Origin: Datisca glomerata
Lineage: Eukaryota > Streptophyta > Magnoliopsida > Cucurbitales > Datiscaceae
Reading direction: 5' to 3'
DNA length: 64,000 nt
Assembly (NCBI GenBank): GCA_003255025.1
Contig: QANY01013423.1
Span: 133,124 to 197,123 of the forward strand
A program made the position numbers and the translations under genes. Positions 11,007 through 22,425 of this stretch are shown one piece after another. The notes beneath the pieces were generated by a model, which was not told the DNA's origin, did not search any database, and saw only the letters and a program-made list of their open reading frames with translations. Numbering within the stretch: the first letter of the stretch is position 1; each line of letters begins with the position of its first letter.

Positions 11007-11420
11007 CTCCCCCTCAAGTTGGGTTCGTATAGGTTGATCGAGCCCAACTTGTTAAGTATTCTTTGGAGGTTATTTTTGTCAAAGGCTTTGGTGAAGATGT
11101 CGGCCAGCTGGTCTTCACTACGTACAAAAGGAATGGCGATTTCTCCCGACTGTACCTTCTCTCTTATGAAGTGACAGTCCACTTCAATGTGTTTAGTTCT
11201 CTCGTGGAAAACGGAGTTCATTGCAATATGATGTGCTGCTTGGTTGTCACAGTGCATCTCTATCGATTTTCTTATCTCAACCTTCATGTCTCGAAGGAGA
11301 TGTCTAATCCATGTGAGTTCACTAGTAGTGGAGGCCGTGGCTCTATATTCTGCCTCTGCACTTGACCTTGCTACAACAATTTGTTTCTTGCTCTTTCAGG
11401 TTACTAGATTTCCACCTACA
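10934..11420 (-). pseudogene. Copia RNase H domain (element 1)
   Basis: The minus translation includes SSAEAEYRA, the region before CDNQAAHHIAMNSVFHERTK, HIEVDCHFIREKV and QLADIFTKA. These are hallmarks of the copia RNase H C-terminus, and the Asp of CDNQ is retained. The frame runs into the adjacent 3' LTR, as usual. It belongs to the broken polyprotein of element 1. Confidence 0.88.
11007..11022 (-). promoter_or_regulatory. Polypurine tract of copia element 1
   Basis: On the minus strand the sequence AACTTGAGGGGGAG abuts the 3' LTR. This is the conserved copia plus-strand priming site and fixes the orientation of the element. Confidence 0.9.
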
Positions 11421-12957
11421 AAGACACAAAAGCCAGTTGTAGATTTTCTATCATAACTACCTGCCCAATCTGCATCAGTGTATCCAACTACTGAGTTTTC
11501 CCCGGTTCTCTTCATCCATATCCCTTGACCGGGTGTTCCTTTAAGGTATCTGAGTATCCTTTCTGCGGCTGTCTGGTGATTAGTGCAGGGTGCGTGCATG
11601 AATTGACTGATAACGCTAACTGCAAAAGTGATATCTGGTCTTGTAACCGTTAGATAAATTAGTTTTCCTACTAGTCTCTGATATTGGCCTATATCAATTA
11701 TTGGTTTGCTATCATTAAGTCCTATTTTCATGTTGGTTTACATTGGTGTGCTAGCAGGTTTTGCCCATATCATGCCTGTTTCTTTTAACAAGTCTAAGAT
11801 ATATTTTCTTTGAGATAGAAACAATCCCTTTTTCGAGTGAGCTATTTCTATCCCTAAGAAGTACTTCAGTTTTCCTAGATCTTTAATATCAAACTCTCCT
11901 TTTAGAAATTGTTGAACACTTCATATTTCATCGTGGTTATTTCCGATGATGATAATGTCATCTACGTAGACTAAAATGATGGTAGTGGAGTTGTTCGTGT
12001 GTTTGACGAACATAGATGAGTCAGCAGAGCTTTTGACAAAGTTAATTTTTAAAAGAGACAAGCTTAATTTTCCATACCATGCCCTTAGTGACTGTTTCAG
12101 GCCGTAGATAGCCTTCTTTAATCTACATACCATGGACAGGTGCATTGCTTTCTCGTGCCCTGGAGGAAGGGACATATATACTTCTTCTTCCAGATTTTCT
12201 TGGAGGAATGCGTTTTTTTACATCCATTTGATACAGTTCCCAGCTGAGGTTGGTGGCAACGGATAGTAATACTCGGATTGTGTTCATATTTGCTACTGGA
12301 GCGAACGTTTCTAGGTAATCTACTCCATATGTCTGAGTAAAGCCCTTGGCGACTAGTCGGGCTTTATATCTTTCGATAGTGCTATTGCTGTTGTATTTGG
12401 TCTTGTAGACTCATTTACATCCTACAGGTTTTTTCCCGTTGGGTAGTGGGATTATATCCCAAGTGTATTCTTTTCCAAGGCTAGAAGTTCTTCATTCATC
12501 GCCTTCTCCATTTAGGGTCGAGTTGGGCTTCTTGATAGGTTTTTAGCTCAACTGTTTCATCAATTTTACCCAAGTATGCCCTGTGGATGTTAGAGATTTT
12601 ATCATAAGATAGGAAATTTTGGATAGGGTATAGAACCTGATGAGACACGTAGTCTTTTAATCTTGTTGGGGGTTGAGTTTGCCTTGTTGACCTTCTTACG
12701 ATTATTGCTTCATCAGTGACAGCTGCCTCATCAGTGACAGCTGCCTCATTAGTTGCTCCCCCTGAGGTAGTTGTCTCAGGCGCGGTTGATGCAGTATCAT
12801 GTTCCTGTCTTATGATATTGGAGGAAATAATATTGTTAGGTAGCGGAAACGTTTGGTGGTGGTTATGGTTGTCGGGGTCCTTTAGGTAATAGGATTCTAG
12901 TTCTAAAAATTGTACATCGCGCGAGATGTAGAGTTTATGGTTTATTGGGTCGTAGCA
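11396..12957 (-). pseudogene. Copia reverse transcriptase (element 1), fragmented
   Basis: The C-terminal RT part is readable in two pieces. 11921-12175 holds KKAIYGLKQSLRAWY and the catalytic ILVYVDDIIIIG. 11396-11731 holds IDIGQYQRLVGKLIYLTVTR, PDITFAVSVISQFM and YTDADWAGSYDRKSTTGFC. The first half of the domain (about 12176-12957) no longer has a long frame, although WxxAM-like and LDVKNAFL-equivalent regions are expected there from the order. The catalytic Asp pair survives but stops and frameshifts separate the parts. Confidence 0.85.
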
Positions 12958-14018
12958 CTAATACCCCTTTTTCTCAGCGGAATATCCCAAAAATAGGGTT
13001 TTGACTGAGGTTTTGTCCAATTTATCAAGTCTTGGAATGTGTAAGAAGCATATACATCCGAATACTCGTATATGATCTAGGTTAATTTTTCTACCCTTGA
13101 GAATTTCTAGAGGGCTTTTCAGATGCAATTTTACACTAGGTAATCGATTGATGAGGTAGGTTGCTGTGAGTATAGTATTGGACCAGTATCTTTTGGATAC
13201 ATTGTTTTGGAGGAGGAGAGACCTAGTCATTTCAAGAAGGTGTCGGTTTTTGCGTACTGAGACACCATTTTGTTGTGGGGTGTGGATACATGTAGTTTGA
13301 TGTCGTATACCCTTTTGTTTAAAAACTCAAAAAAGGTGTTGTTAGTATACTCGGTTCCATTGTCAGACCTAAATATTTTTATGGTTGTTTCAAATTGAGT
13401 TTCAACTAAATTGTTGAACTCTTGAAAACGACTGAAGACTTCATTTTTTAATTTCAAAAGAGATAACCATGTGGTGCGAGAGAAATCATCAATAAATGTA
13501 ACAAAATATTTGAATTTATTATATGAATCAACTGGGGCAGGTCCCCAAACATCAGAGTGAATTAATTCAAAACATCGTTTTGTCGTACTACTAGATAGTG
13601 GAAAGGGTAACCTGGTTTGTTTTGAGAGTTTGCAGACTGAGCAACTGCTAGAGTCTGAATTACAACCAAGTAATTTGTTTAGGTTTTTGTCGGAGGGATA
13701 ACCGAATCTCCAATGTAATATTTTGTCTTTTTGTACTGTATTGGAGGTGGAAAGGCATGTTTTGTCAGTATCTTCTAAGTAGTACAGACCGTTTCTAAAT
13801 TTCCCTTCACTAATCTTCCTCCCGGTGACTCGATCCTGAAAAATTACTTTGTCAGGTGAAAAAGTAACATTGCAGTTAAAGTCTTTGGTTATTTTACTGA
13901 CGGATAGGAGATTGGAGTTAAAATTGGGTAGACAAAGTACGTTGTTAATGGTTTTTGTGAAGAGTGTGGTGGACCCTATGCCAAAAATTGGAACTTTATT
14001 TCCATTAGCTACCGTCAC
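12958..14018 (-). pseudogene. Copia GAG-pre-integrase and integrase (element 1), frameshifted
   Basis: 13227-14018 contains the protease tail (VANGNKVPIFGIG), the pre-integrase zinc region, and the integrase core HSDVWGPAP, FVTFIDDFSRTTW and FRSDNGTEYTN (first and second catalytic Asp). A frameshift at about 13230-13290 moves the remainder (SKRYWSNTILTATYLINRLPS, IRVFGCICF) into another frame at 12958-13230. In the zinc finger the usual GHPS is GYPS, and after the shift the position of the third catalytic acid reads GVSVRK where the family has GVAERK. Both changes would disable the enzyme. Confidence 0.9.
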
Positions 14019-14329
14019 GTGTTATGGTTTTTCTAATTTAGTGAGACTGTGTAGATTTTTTGTGTTATGAGTCATGTGGTCAGAGCACCAGAGTCTATTA
14101 TCCAGTGTTCTAAGTTATGACAAAAATTTACAGATTTAGAAAAATAATTGCCAGTATTGCAAATGGATGAACCTGAGGTATCGCGCAAAAATTCTTCGAA
14201 ATGTTTGAGTAGTGTAGCCATCTGTGCGTTGTTGTCTGTGCGCATATCTGCTCTAATGAATCCGGATCTGTCCATTTCCTCCATTCGATCAAGTCGATAC
14301 CCATTACCCGAATCGGGTCCGTCTGTCAT
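14019..14329 (-). pseudogene. Copia protease region (element 1)
   Basis: The minus frame 14072-14329 ends in EHWIIDSGALTT; IDSGA is the aspartic protease active site of copia polyproteins. The frame then stops and the continuation (VANGNKV..) is in a different frame, so protease and integrase are separated by a frameshift. Confidence 0.8.
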
Positions 14330-14470
14330 GTGGGCTCTGCGGTCTCGGTCGGGTCGCGACCCGTGACCCGCTCCGCTGAAGCCCTCGGTATAAAAGGGAA
14401 ATGACTTCGCGGAGCCCCCTCGCTCGTCACTCTTCGCACAGCTCCCTCGCTCGTCATTCCCACACTCCTT

Positions 14471-15322
14471 CTAGAACTTTCTCTGGTTCTGCCGGAGATG
14501 AGTGTATAGGTTCCGGCACCGGTCGTGGGTGTGCCCTTCCTTTTGGCAGTGGCTGCATTTCACTGGCTCGCCTGGCTGTCCGCGGTGCCTTCCCCCTTCC
14601 CTAGGGTTAGGGTTTCGAAGGGAGCTGTGGGTCGCCATGGCTAGTGCCTCCGCCTTGTCATTTCTGGTACTCATCACTCGTCGCCTGGTTTCTTCTCTTT
14701 GAACCATGGCTGAGACCGTGGCAAAAGTTGGCTTCTCTGTCGACATCAAGATCTGAGCCCGGAACGCTTCGTAGCTTGAGTCGAGAGCCGTCAAGAAATG
14801 GAACACCATATCCTGCTCAGCCCGTTCTTGGAGTTCCTTCAGGTCAGTGGTCATCGGTCTTAGGGTTTCAAGTTCTTTGAACTTAGATTTTAAAAACCCG
14901 GTTAACTCCGGTACTGATCTGTCCCCCTGTTTTGCTTGAGAGATCTCTCGTTTAAGTTCAAAGACTTGCGTGAAATTGTTTTGTTCACAATAATTGCTCC
15001 GAATTTCTTCCCAGAGTTCCTGTCCTGTTTCACAAAAACAAAAGATTTCACTGAGTTTTGGGTCTATTGAATTAGTTATCCAGGTCATTACTTGGTTGTC
15101 CATGATGTCTCATTCCTCTGAGTTTTGGTCTGGTCTTGGCTTACTGCCGTCCACGAAACCTAGTATGCCTCTTCCTTTCAGGCTCACCCGAGCCGCCCTG
15201 GCCCACGGTATGTAATTGTGGCCAGTGAGCAGGATGAAGGTCAGTCTGGGATTGGTGTCGTGGTGGTGAAGCTGGCCGGAGGTTGATGGTTCTACCATAT
15301 TGATGTATGTGTTGGTTCTCAA
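14471..15322 (-). pseudogene. Copia gag with in-frame stop (element 1)
   Basis: 15110-15322 encodes the gag N-terminus (ILLTGHNYIPWARAARVSLK, GRGILGFVDGSKPRP). The same frame continues at 14471-15103 through the UBN2-type helical region (MTWITNSIDPKL, IFCFCETGQELWEEIRSNYC, DRSVPELTGFLKSKFKELE) to a CCHC zinc knuckle CSHCQKEGHTHDRC. The two halves are in the same frame and separated only by a TGA directly after NSEE, most simply a mutated TGG. Gag packages element RNA into cytoplasmic virus-like particles. Confidence 0.9.
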
Positions 15323-15329
15323 AATCTAA

Positions 15330-15341
15330 GCTCTGATACCA
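15330..15341 (-). promoter_or_regulatory. tRNA-iMet primer-binding site of copia element 1
   Basis: On the minus strand TGGTATCAGAGC directly follows the 5' LTR. This is the standard complement of the initiator-tRNA 3' region used by plant copia elements for minus-strand priming. Confidence 0.95.
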
Positions 15342-15653
15342 TGTAGAAATGATGAAACTTTAGGGTTCTAATCTTAAAAAAAAAAAAGATGATGAACCTC
15401 TGGTTCTGATTTCTTATTGAAAAATGCTTATTGTTTACAATGAGTAAGGATGTATATATACATATAATCTCTAACGGTTGCCTATAATCTCCTATGATCT
15501 CCAACGGATGTCTACTGATGCCTGTGATCGTTTTTTACCAGAAATGGTTAGACACCCACTGTGTTTGGTTAAAGTCTATGTTCTACTTCTCTCTTTTACC
15601 TATGATGAAGATTTAATTCTGAGATTATAACTTCTGCTCATCTTTCTTCAACA
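15342..15653 (-). repeat. 5' LTR of copia element 1
   Basis: 312 bp, TGTAGAAATG...TTCTTCAACA in plus reading. It contains the GGATGTATATATACAT sequence with a TATA-like promoter core, and is followed by GAGAG at 15654-15658. Confidence 0.93.
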
Positions 15654-15658
15654 GAGAG
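15654..15658. repeat. Target-site duplication GAGAG (right)
   Basis: Identical to 10693-10697. Confidence 0.9.
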
Positions 15659-18022
15659 AATAAACAATACCAGGGGATGAGATTCTCATCCTTAATCTGG
15701 AAACAAACACATGAATAGAGATGATATTCCCATTCCTGCCTTCCTAGTGGAAGATAACAAATATCGAACGCTCCCTTAATGTTCCTTCATTAATTATGAT
15801 GATTCCGTGCACACAATCATTGGATGTTTTGATTTTGTTAGTGTTTTTGCTATGTAAATTGAAGTTTTCTAATATGCAAGTAATCTTTTTAAACTGTAGA
15901 TAAGGCTATTAATGCTTTCGAGTACAAACACATATTAAACTAGACAAAGTTGACCAAAAATTAGTTTTGGTACAAAATAGTCATTATTATGTATTTTGTT
16001 AATGGAATTGATTTTAATTTTATGCTTTCACCTATTTTGCCTAATTGAACATAAGTTTATAAATTGATTTATATCGGTATTTTATTATTATTATTAAAAT
16101 CAAATGAAAATGATATAATTCATCATATTCATCTTAATTGAACATGATATTACTCATCTCGTTTTCATTTGATTTTAATAATAAATATCAAACTACATGT
16201 TTATCTTTTGCATTTTGACTTAAATATTGTAAGATATTGAAAAGTTAATGACTACAACTATAAATAATATTTATAGATTTGATTTTCTTAATCAATGTCT
16301 CACAAATGTGTCATATCCAACTCCGTTTTATAATTCACATAATTGAATAAACGCATAAGAGTAATACATATATCGTACAATACAGTTTAATCCAATCCAG
16401 TTTAATTAAAATAATACGGTCTAATATGAACTATCAAGTAAACACTTTGTATCATGTAAACAAGACAATTAATGTTTTATATATTCTTTAGTCTGTACTC
16501 CTTTTTTTCTAATAATTGAAAAGCTTGTCAAAATTAATAAATTTAGCTTTGTTGCTGAATTAAACAGTACTATTTTTTTATCAAATCAATGAAGAAAATG
16601 TTGGCAAAAATGAAAAATTTCTCATTATATGAAGAAATTGGTATAGAAAAACTATAAGGAAAAAAGTCAAAATGAGATAGAATTAGAAGGAATTTGTGAA
16701 ACATAAATAAATATATTCTCTCAATTATTTTTAAAGGAAGGGTGTTAATAAATTATGAGTTGACCTTAATGCGTAAATTTGGTTGTAGATCCAATCTTTC
16801 TGACATTAACCCCATCGTTGCAATAAATAATTAGCCTATTCACCACTTTATACTCTATACTATACCCTATTGACAATATTCAACAATAAAATTTCATAAA
16901 TGGGTAAATATTTTTTTGATAAATTATGAACCTTAAAGAAAAACACCCGGGCACAATGCTAAAAATTGACCGAGTTCAAGTTGCATAATCGCTTGTCGAG
17001 GTTTGACTATTAATATATAAATGATTAATACAATATTGTTGACAGATCTGTATAATAGTTTATCTAAATATAAATTTTCTAATTTTTATTTTAAATAATG
17101 AACAGAATTTTTTTGTAATATTTTATTTTAGAAAATACAAAATTCCTTAGATGGAATTTCAAATCACATAAATATAAGATCTCTGTGAATAACTATGCTA
17201 ATAATTTGGTCAATTTTATGTTTTGTGTAAGAGTTGAATGGTGTTCGTATAAAAAAATTAGCAATACTATAATGTTTAAATAAGTACCAATAATTTATCA
17301 TAAAACTTAAAAAAGGAACTTTATAGAAAATTCGAAGGCCTCATTGAGGACTCATCTGTTAATAAAACAAGTCAAAGTCCTTTATTAAAACAAATTTAGG
17401 AGAAAAAAATGAAATAAATCCATAAATCATTGAGTTTGAGTCCTCATATTACGTGTAGGCTGGTATGGTTTGACAACAATATAAAAAATAAGCTAATTAA
17501 GAAAAAAATGTAAATGTAATTCTCATTTTTATTATTGACGATAACAATATCTATAAAAATATTCGAGAAAATTTAGCCGTCCAATATAACAAATAATTAG
17601 TTTATGATTAAAGTGAGTGTTTCTCACTGACACTCGATAAGTGAATGGCTTAATAGTTTAAATTTTTTATATATCTCTAAAATGAATGCATTTAAATTAT
17701 TGTAACGACCGATCCCCAAATTATAATATATCTTTAATTAATAACAAATCACTAACTCTTACTCGATGTATCATCTTCTCTTTAGTAGATTAACTCTCCA
17801 ACACATCAGTTTAATATATTGCTAAAATGTCAACTCAACATAAAATCAAAATGAAATTCTCTAATCAATTTTAAACGGTCTTAATTAAGGTCAAATTAAA
17901 AAAAAATCATAAACCTTATTAGCATTTCAATTGCTAAAATCTTAAATAAGGTCAAATTAAAAAGAAATTGTCTTATCCAATTCCAAAACATTTTCTTTTT
18001 ATGATTATTATGAATATGGCTG
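15659..18022. other. AT-rich intergenic sequence
   Basis: No gene supported. It contains an imperfect 25-bp palindrome (about 16087-16110 against 16162-16186, core TTTTCATTTGATTTTAATA) and the dispersed repeat shared with about 9385-9530. The end nearest 18022 should include the 3' untranslated region of the carboxylesterase gene. Confidence 0.5.
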
Positions 18023-18967
18023 CTAATAGCTCTTGATGAACTCACTCATATGCTTCTGAAGCAAACGAGTAGACTCAGATTGAGGATCAAAAACATGAAA
18101 GACGTGCGATTCTCCCTCCGCCTCCACCACCTTGACCGCCTTCACCCCTTTCTTCTCCAAAAACTCTGCGTACATCTCTCCCCTCTCCTTCAGAAAATCC
18201 AACTCTGCTACATAAACCACCACACGCGGGAACTCACCCCACTCCCCTCTAGAAACTTCCGCCTTCTCATAATTACACCCGTAATAGTCCCGATTCGAAC
18301 CTTCTGGAATACTCAATCTCCAAAACATATCGTTCATCGCTACACTCTCTCCTCCTTCTTCTTCTTCGCTCGTCTCCTTCTCTGTTCTTTTTTCGCTCCC
18401 GAAATAAGGATGAATCAACAGCAATCCATCAATCGTAATGTTAAGGATTTTGTTCCGAATCGCTTTGATTGCGATGTTATGGGCGATGTTCGCTCCGGCA
18501 CTGTCGCCGGAAAGAAAGACCTGAGAAAGGTCAGCTTGTTCGAGCCATGGATCTGAGAGATTACGGTGGCGAAGCCAATCGAGGGCGGTGTAGCTGTCGT
18601 CGTAAGCTACCGGAAGCCTATTCTCCGGTGCCAAACGGTAGTCGATGGAAAGAATGATGGATTGCGATGCGACGGACAGATCTCCGAGGAAATGGTGGTA
18701 GCCGAGCCACGTGGTGGAGCCAATGCAGAAACCACCGCCGTGAAAATAAACGATGACGGGGAATGAGGATTGAGGATCAGGAGTACTGTTGGGACGGAAT
18801 AGCCTTCCGGTTATGGGCTTTGATTGGTCGATGATCACGTCCTTGGACGTGTATCCTCTGGATGATGACGATTCAGTTGAGGCCGGGATGGTTTCTGGCT
18901 CGAAGCGTTTGACTGATCCATCGGAGAAGACTCGGAGGTAGCCGGGTGCTTCTGCAACAACGGACAT
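18023..18967 (-). CDS. CXE-type carboxylesterase (alpha/beta hydrolase fold)
   Basis: Intact single-exon gene of 314 residues, the usual size for plant CXE / GID1-like hydrolases. It should hydrolyse carboxylic esters in the cytosol. The oxyanion-hole motif HGGGF is at 76-80, the nucleophile motif GDSAGAN at 154-160 (Ser156), the acid in AELDFL at Asp257 and the base in ESHVFH at His288, so the whole triad is present. YRLAPENRLPVAYDD (110-124) is another family signature. The N-terminus ([12 protein letters not shown]) resembles dicot CXE enzymes such as 2-hydroxyisoflavanone dehydratase-like proteins. Because the nucleophilic Ser and His are both present it is a catalytic CXE, not a GID1 gibberellin receptor, where the His is replaced. 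Substrate unknown. Bases coding residues 3-61 are duplicated at 25476-25652. Confidence 0.93.
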   Translation of the reverse strand: MSVVAEAPGYLRVFSDGSVKRFEPETIPASTESSSSRGYTSKDVIIDQSKPITGRLFRPNSTPDPQSSFPVIVYFHGGGFCIGSTTWLGYHHFLGDLSVASQSIILSIDYRLAPENRLPVAYDDSYTALDWLRHRNLSDPWLEQADLSQVFLSGDSAGANIAHNIAIKAIRNKILNITIDGLLLIHPYFGSEKRTEKETSEEEEGGESVAMNDMFWRLSIPEGSNRDYYGCNYEKAEVSRGEWGEFPRVVVYVAELDFLKERGEMYAEFLEKKGVKAVKVVEAEGESHVFHVFDPQSESTRLLQKHMSEFIKSY

Positions 18968-19248
18968 TATTGTTATGAATATAGTTGAAGATGGTGTGAT
19001 CTGGGAAGGGTTTTGGGTGTCGTTGCTATATATGTTAATTGGGTATTGCTTGAAAGAATTTCATTTTGCATATTGTGAAAGAAATCACATGCATGTTAGG
19101 TTGGGCATGTAAAGACGATGGTATTTGAAAAAAAATCAGCATTTTTCTTGAGTTCTAATTATAGAATGTTCATTTATTATCCACCTAGACTACATATATG
19201 CCCTTTTTTCTAGTTGCACTATCATGTATTACATTGTATTAGGTGACT
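18968..19248 (-). promoter_or_regulatory. Carboxylesterase promoter region with TATA box
   Basis: On the minus strand CATATATAGCAACG (TATATAG at 19026-19032) lies about 60 nt before the ATG, a plausible core promoter. Only about 280 bp separate the ATG from the outer end of the large inverted repeat at 19249, so any upstream control elements would lie in or beyond the repeat. Confidence 0.55.
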
Positions 19249-19435
19249 GTAGATGCTTAAAAAGAGGTGTTGTCACGTGTCATTCATAACTAGAGCGATG
19301 GACTTTAAAAATAGCAGGTTTTTAATATATTTAGGTAAATAACATGTATCTTAATCAGTCAATAATTTTAGACTAAATTGACCCTCATCTGTACATAACA
19401 TGTTAGATATTTATAGTTTATCTTAGCAGAATTTA

Positions 19436-20310
19436 TCAACAGCTCATTGATTACGTGACACTAAAAATCTACTATTTACCTTATCAAAATTAGAATCAAT
19501 CATTATAAGTGGAATATTTCTTTATCAGAATTAACTAAAAAATAAAACTATAATCAATCATTGATTATCACCTAGTTTAATTAAAAAAAATTGAATTGAA
19601 AGACAATAAATTTCAGAATGTTTAATTAAATGCAAGAACCCCACCAAATCAGATTATGAAATCTGTAAATTGAAGTTTAAAATTGTCAACAACAAATTCG
19701 TCAATAGTTGGTTGATGACGTGACACTAAAATCTTCTATTTATCTTATCAGAATTAGAATCAATAATTGAAACTAGAATATTTCTTTATCAGAATTAGCT
19801 AAAAAATGAAACTAGAATGAATCATCAATTATCATCTAATTTAATTAAAAATAAAAAATAAGATTTGAATTGAAAGACAATAAATTCTGAAATATTTAGT
19901 TAAATGCAAACGCCCTACCAAAACTGATTATGAAATCTGTAAATCGAAGTTTAAAATCGTCAACTACAAATTTGTCAACAGCTGATTGATGACGTGTCGC
20001 TAAAAATAAGTTATTTACATTATAAAAATTAGAATCAGTCACTGAAAATATAATATTTTCTTATCAGAATTATCTAAAAACGAAAACTAGAATCAATCAT
20101 TGATTATCATCTAATTTAATTAAAAATAAAAATAAAAAATAACGTTCGCATTGAAAGATAATAAATTTTAGAATATGTAATTAAATGCAATGACCCCACC
20201 AAATCTAATTATAAACTCTGTAAATTAAAAGTTAAAATCGTCAACTACAAGTTCGTCAACAACTAGTTGAAGACGTGACATTAAAAATCTGCTATTTATC
20301 TATAATTTGA
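19436..20310. repeat. Tandem array, about 3 copies of a 265-280-bp unit
   Basis: The phrase GTCAA(C/T)A..T..TTGA.GACGTG recurs at about 19435, 19700, 19974 and 20255. Each is followed by an AT-rich block containing ATCAATCATTGATTATCA-like text and ending with AAATCTGTAAAT and AAATGCAA..CCC.ACCAAA. Units are diverged from one another more than the two palindrome arms are, so the array is older than the inversion. The mirrored array is at about 24430-25290. Confidence 0.8.
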
Positions 20311-20619
20311 AAAAACCTGCTATTTCTTAAATTAACTTTCAAAACTTGTCTATTTGGTACAATCACTTTATGTTCTTTCTACTCATACCCTACACATACC
20401 CATATTAAATTAAATAGGTGGATATGGGTAATACCCATTAAGAAATATGTATCCTAATAGGTACCCAATGCGTACTTGTATATTGATGATTAACACTAGA
20501 TTAATATAGTATGTACAAATTACACAAGGTTAATTTTTCAAATATTGCCCCTACGTACGCAGACTCGGTCGAGCTGTATGTGCGCATAATTGCTAAGGGT
20601 GTGCACGGAACGAGATGGG

Positions 20620-20940
20620 TTTTGAGATTTTCGGTCTCGTCCCGTGTTGAAGACAAAAATTGTGTGGGACGAGACGGGTCAGGGACATTGGTCGAGTCGG
20701 GGACACGAGGTGGGGCTGGGCAGTGGGAACATGTCGTTGGGTCGGGTCATGGAGTGAGTCCAGTCGGTTCGTGAACACACGTTAGGTTGGGTCGGGAGAC
20801 ATGAGGGCCAGAGGAGTCAGCTCGGGTCGGGGTCAAAAGGCACGAGAGGGAGCGGGTCGTGGACACGAACCATGGACATTAGGCGAGGGTGTCAGATCAG
20901 AAACAGGTCATGCCGAGGAGCGGGGGTCGTGTCTTGTAGG
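20620..20940 (+). repeat. G-rich GGGTCGGG-type degenerate repeat
   Basis: Dense occurrence of GGGTCGGG, GACGGGTCAGGG, GTCGGGGACACGAGG and similar words. Multiple closely spaced G runs could form quadruplexes. It is mirrored as a C-rich strand at about 23790-24110 in the right arm. Confidence 0.6.
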
Positions 20941-21376
20941 TTCGGAATTTAAGGGTTAAAACTAAAAAAAATTAATCGTCAAATTTAAAAAAATAAAAAA
21001 ATGTGGTGAAAAAAATACCTATTTTATATGGGTGAAAAAAATATCCATCCAATAAATATTCATACCTATTTATAATATTTTAAACTTACTCATTAATTAA
21101 AATACTCGTAAATATTTTTGACATCCATACATATAAGTATGAGTCAAACATATGACTGATTTGATAGTTTTGTGAGTTTAATCTGAATTCAAATAATTTT
21201 GAGTCTCTATAAATATAATACATGTTTACTGAGGCCATAAATAGACCTTGAATGTACAAATAATTTGATACTCGAATATACATAGTTATATTAAACAGTT
21301 TCAATGCTACTTTGTCTGAGAGCTTCAAAAATTTTGAATTTGAACTATGGCAGTAAGGTTTAAAAGATTAATGATC

Positions 21377-22206
21377 GGGGTGCTTTTATAAAACAACCGT
21401 CTGAAAACTGTTTTTAGAAATGATTTTATTAAAACACGTGTAAAAAAAATTATTTAGATAATGGTTATGAAGATTATTTTATGATTTTTTAAATAAAAAA
21501 TTATTTTAAATATCACACAAATCATTTTATTTTTAATTTAAATGTCACATCACTCTCTCTCTCTTCATTCGGTGATGATACCGCCTCTCCACCCCCTCCT
21601 CAATCTCTCCATCTTCAAACCCATCCCCACAAAACTCCTCCCATTTTCCCTACAAAAAACTAAAGACAAAACGAAAAACCATACCCACAATGTCGCGTCA
21701 TCTTCCCACTAGGAAGCTACCTGACGGCCACGATTCGGCTGAGATCGGGCATCGTATTGGTGATCCGAGAGGGAACGAACCTACTGGGAGGGATGGAGAT
21801 GGAGAATTATCCTAGAGAAGATTGAAGATGGTATGTGGTATTAGCTGAGAATGTGAGCGACGTGGAGATTACAGGTGGGAGGGAAGGTTGACGGTCAGGG
21901 ATTGAAGTTCGTGCAGAGATTGGATGAGAAGAAGAAGGTGATGGTGAGCTGGAACTCGTCCGGAGCTTGCGGGGGAGACGAGTGCAGGCCCAGACTGGTT
22001 GGTTTCATTGGATCCAGAAATGCTATGATTTGGCTCTGCAAAAGACATTCTTAACTTCTCTTGGGTCGATGAAGAATATGAAGAATTGGGGAGAAAACTG
22101 TTTTCAAAAACACAGTTTCTGTTTTCAATTTTTTCCTTAAGCCAAATGAATTTTATTGTGTAAAAGTATAAAAAAAAATTTAAAAATACTTTCTAAACAA
22201 GCCCTA
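21377..22206. mobile_element. Possible small DNA transposon carrying GC-rich genic sequence
   Basis: A GC-rich block (about 21560-22080) with exon-like composition is flanked by AT-rich arms. Its left end reads GGGGTGCTTTTATAAAACA and its right end, on the minus strand, reads GGGCTTGTTTAGAAAG, which resemble imperfect inverted ends of plant class II elements. I cannot identify the genic sequence, whose frames are broken. The same block is mirrored at about 22525-23355. Confidence 0.3.
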
Positions 22207-22305
22207 ACTAACTTTAAAATGAAATGAACAATTTAATTTTCAGAATTTCAAGTCACGAGAAAAATGTGTGTGACAACAACTGAGTTGATAAATTAATTCT
22301 TGGGA

Positions 22306-22425
22306 ACATTCTATATTAGGAATGTCTTAAAAACTTTTTCTTTTGAAAATAATGCTTTAGATTTTTAGAAAAGTGAAAGCAACATGTACCTACAAATGTC
22401 CTTTAATTAGTGCAACTTCTTAACT
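22306..22425. other. Centre (loop) of the giant inverted repeat
   Basis: About 120 bp without inverted partner, separating the two arms. AT-rich, no motif recognised. Confidence 0.9.

Larger units (their letters stand above)
10698..15653 (-). mobile_element. Full-length Ty1/copia retrotransposon (element 1), defective
   Basis: A 4956-bp element in minus orientation: 5' LTR at 15342-15653, primer site, gag, protease, integrase, reverse transcriptase, RNase H, polypurine tract, 3' LTR at 10698-11006, with 5-bp GAGAG duplications on both sides. Gene order integrase before RT defines copia. The open frame is interrupted repeatedly (a TGA in gag, frameshifts after the protease motif and inside integrase, and a degraded first half of RT at about 12176-12957). 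The element is structurally complete but cannot encode a whole polyprotein. By eye the two LTRs differ at roughly two dozen of about 310 positions, which points to an old insertion. Confidence 0.95.
19249..22305 (+). repeat. Giant inverted repeat, left arm (about 3.06 kb)
   Basis: The entire arm is present in reverse complement at 22426-25478. Landmarks: GTAGATGC at 19249 pairs with GCATCTAC ending at 25478, and TTCTTGGGA ending at 22305 pairs with TCCCAAGAA starting at 22426. Sampled stretches are almost identical, with scattered single-base changes. The arm holds a tandem array (19436-20310), a G-rich GGGTCGGG tract (about 20620-20940) and a transposon-like segment (about 21377-22206). No credible gene; mirror-image open frames in both arms follow from the symmetry. 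Confidence 0.96.

Noticed and set aside
18023..18967. GID1 gibberellin receptor
   Set aside because: The catalytic His is present (ESHVFH) and the GID1 N-terminal lid is missing; a catalytic CXE enzyme fits better.
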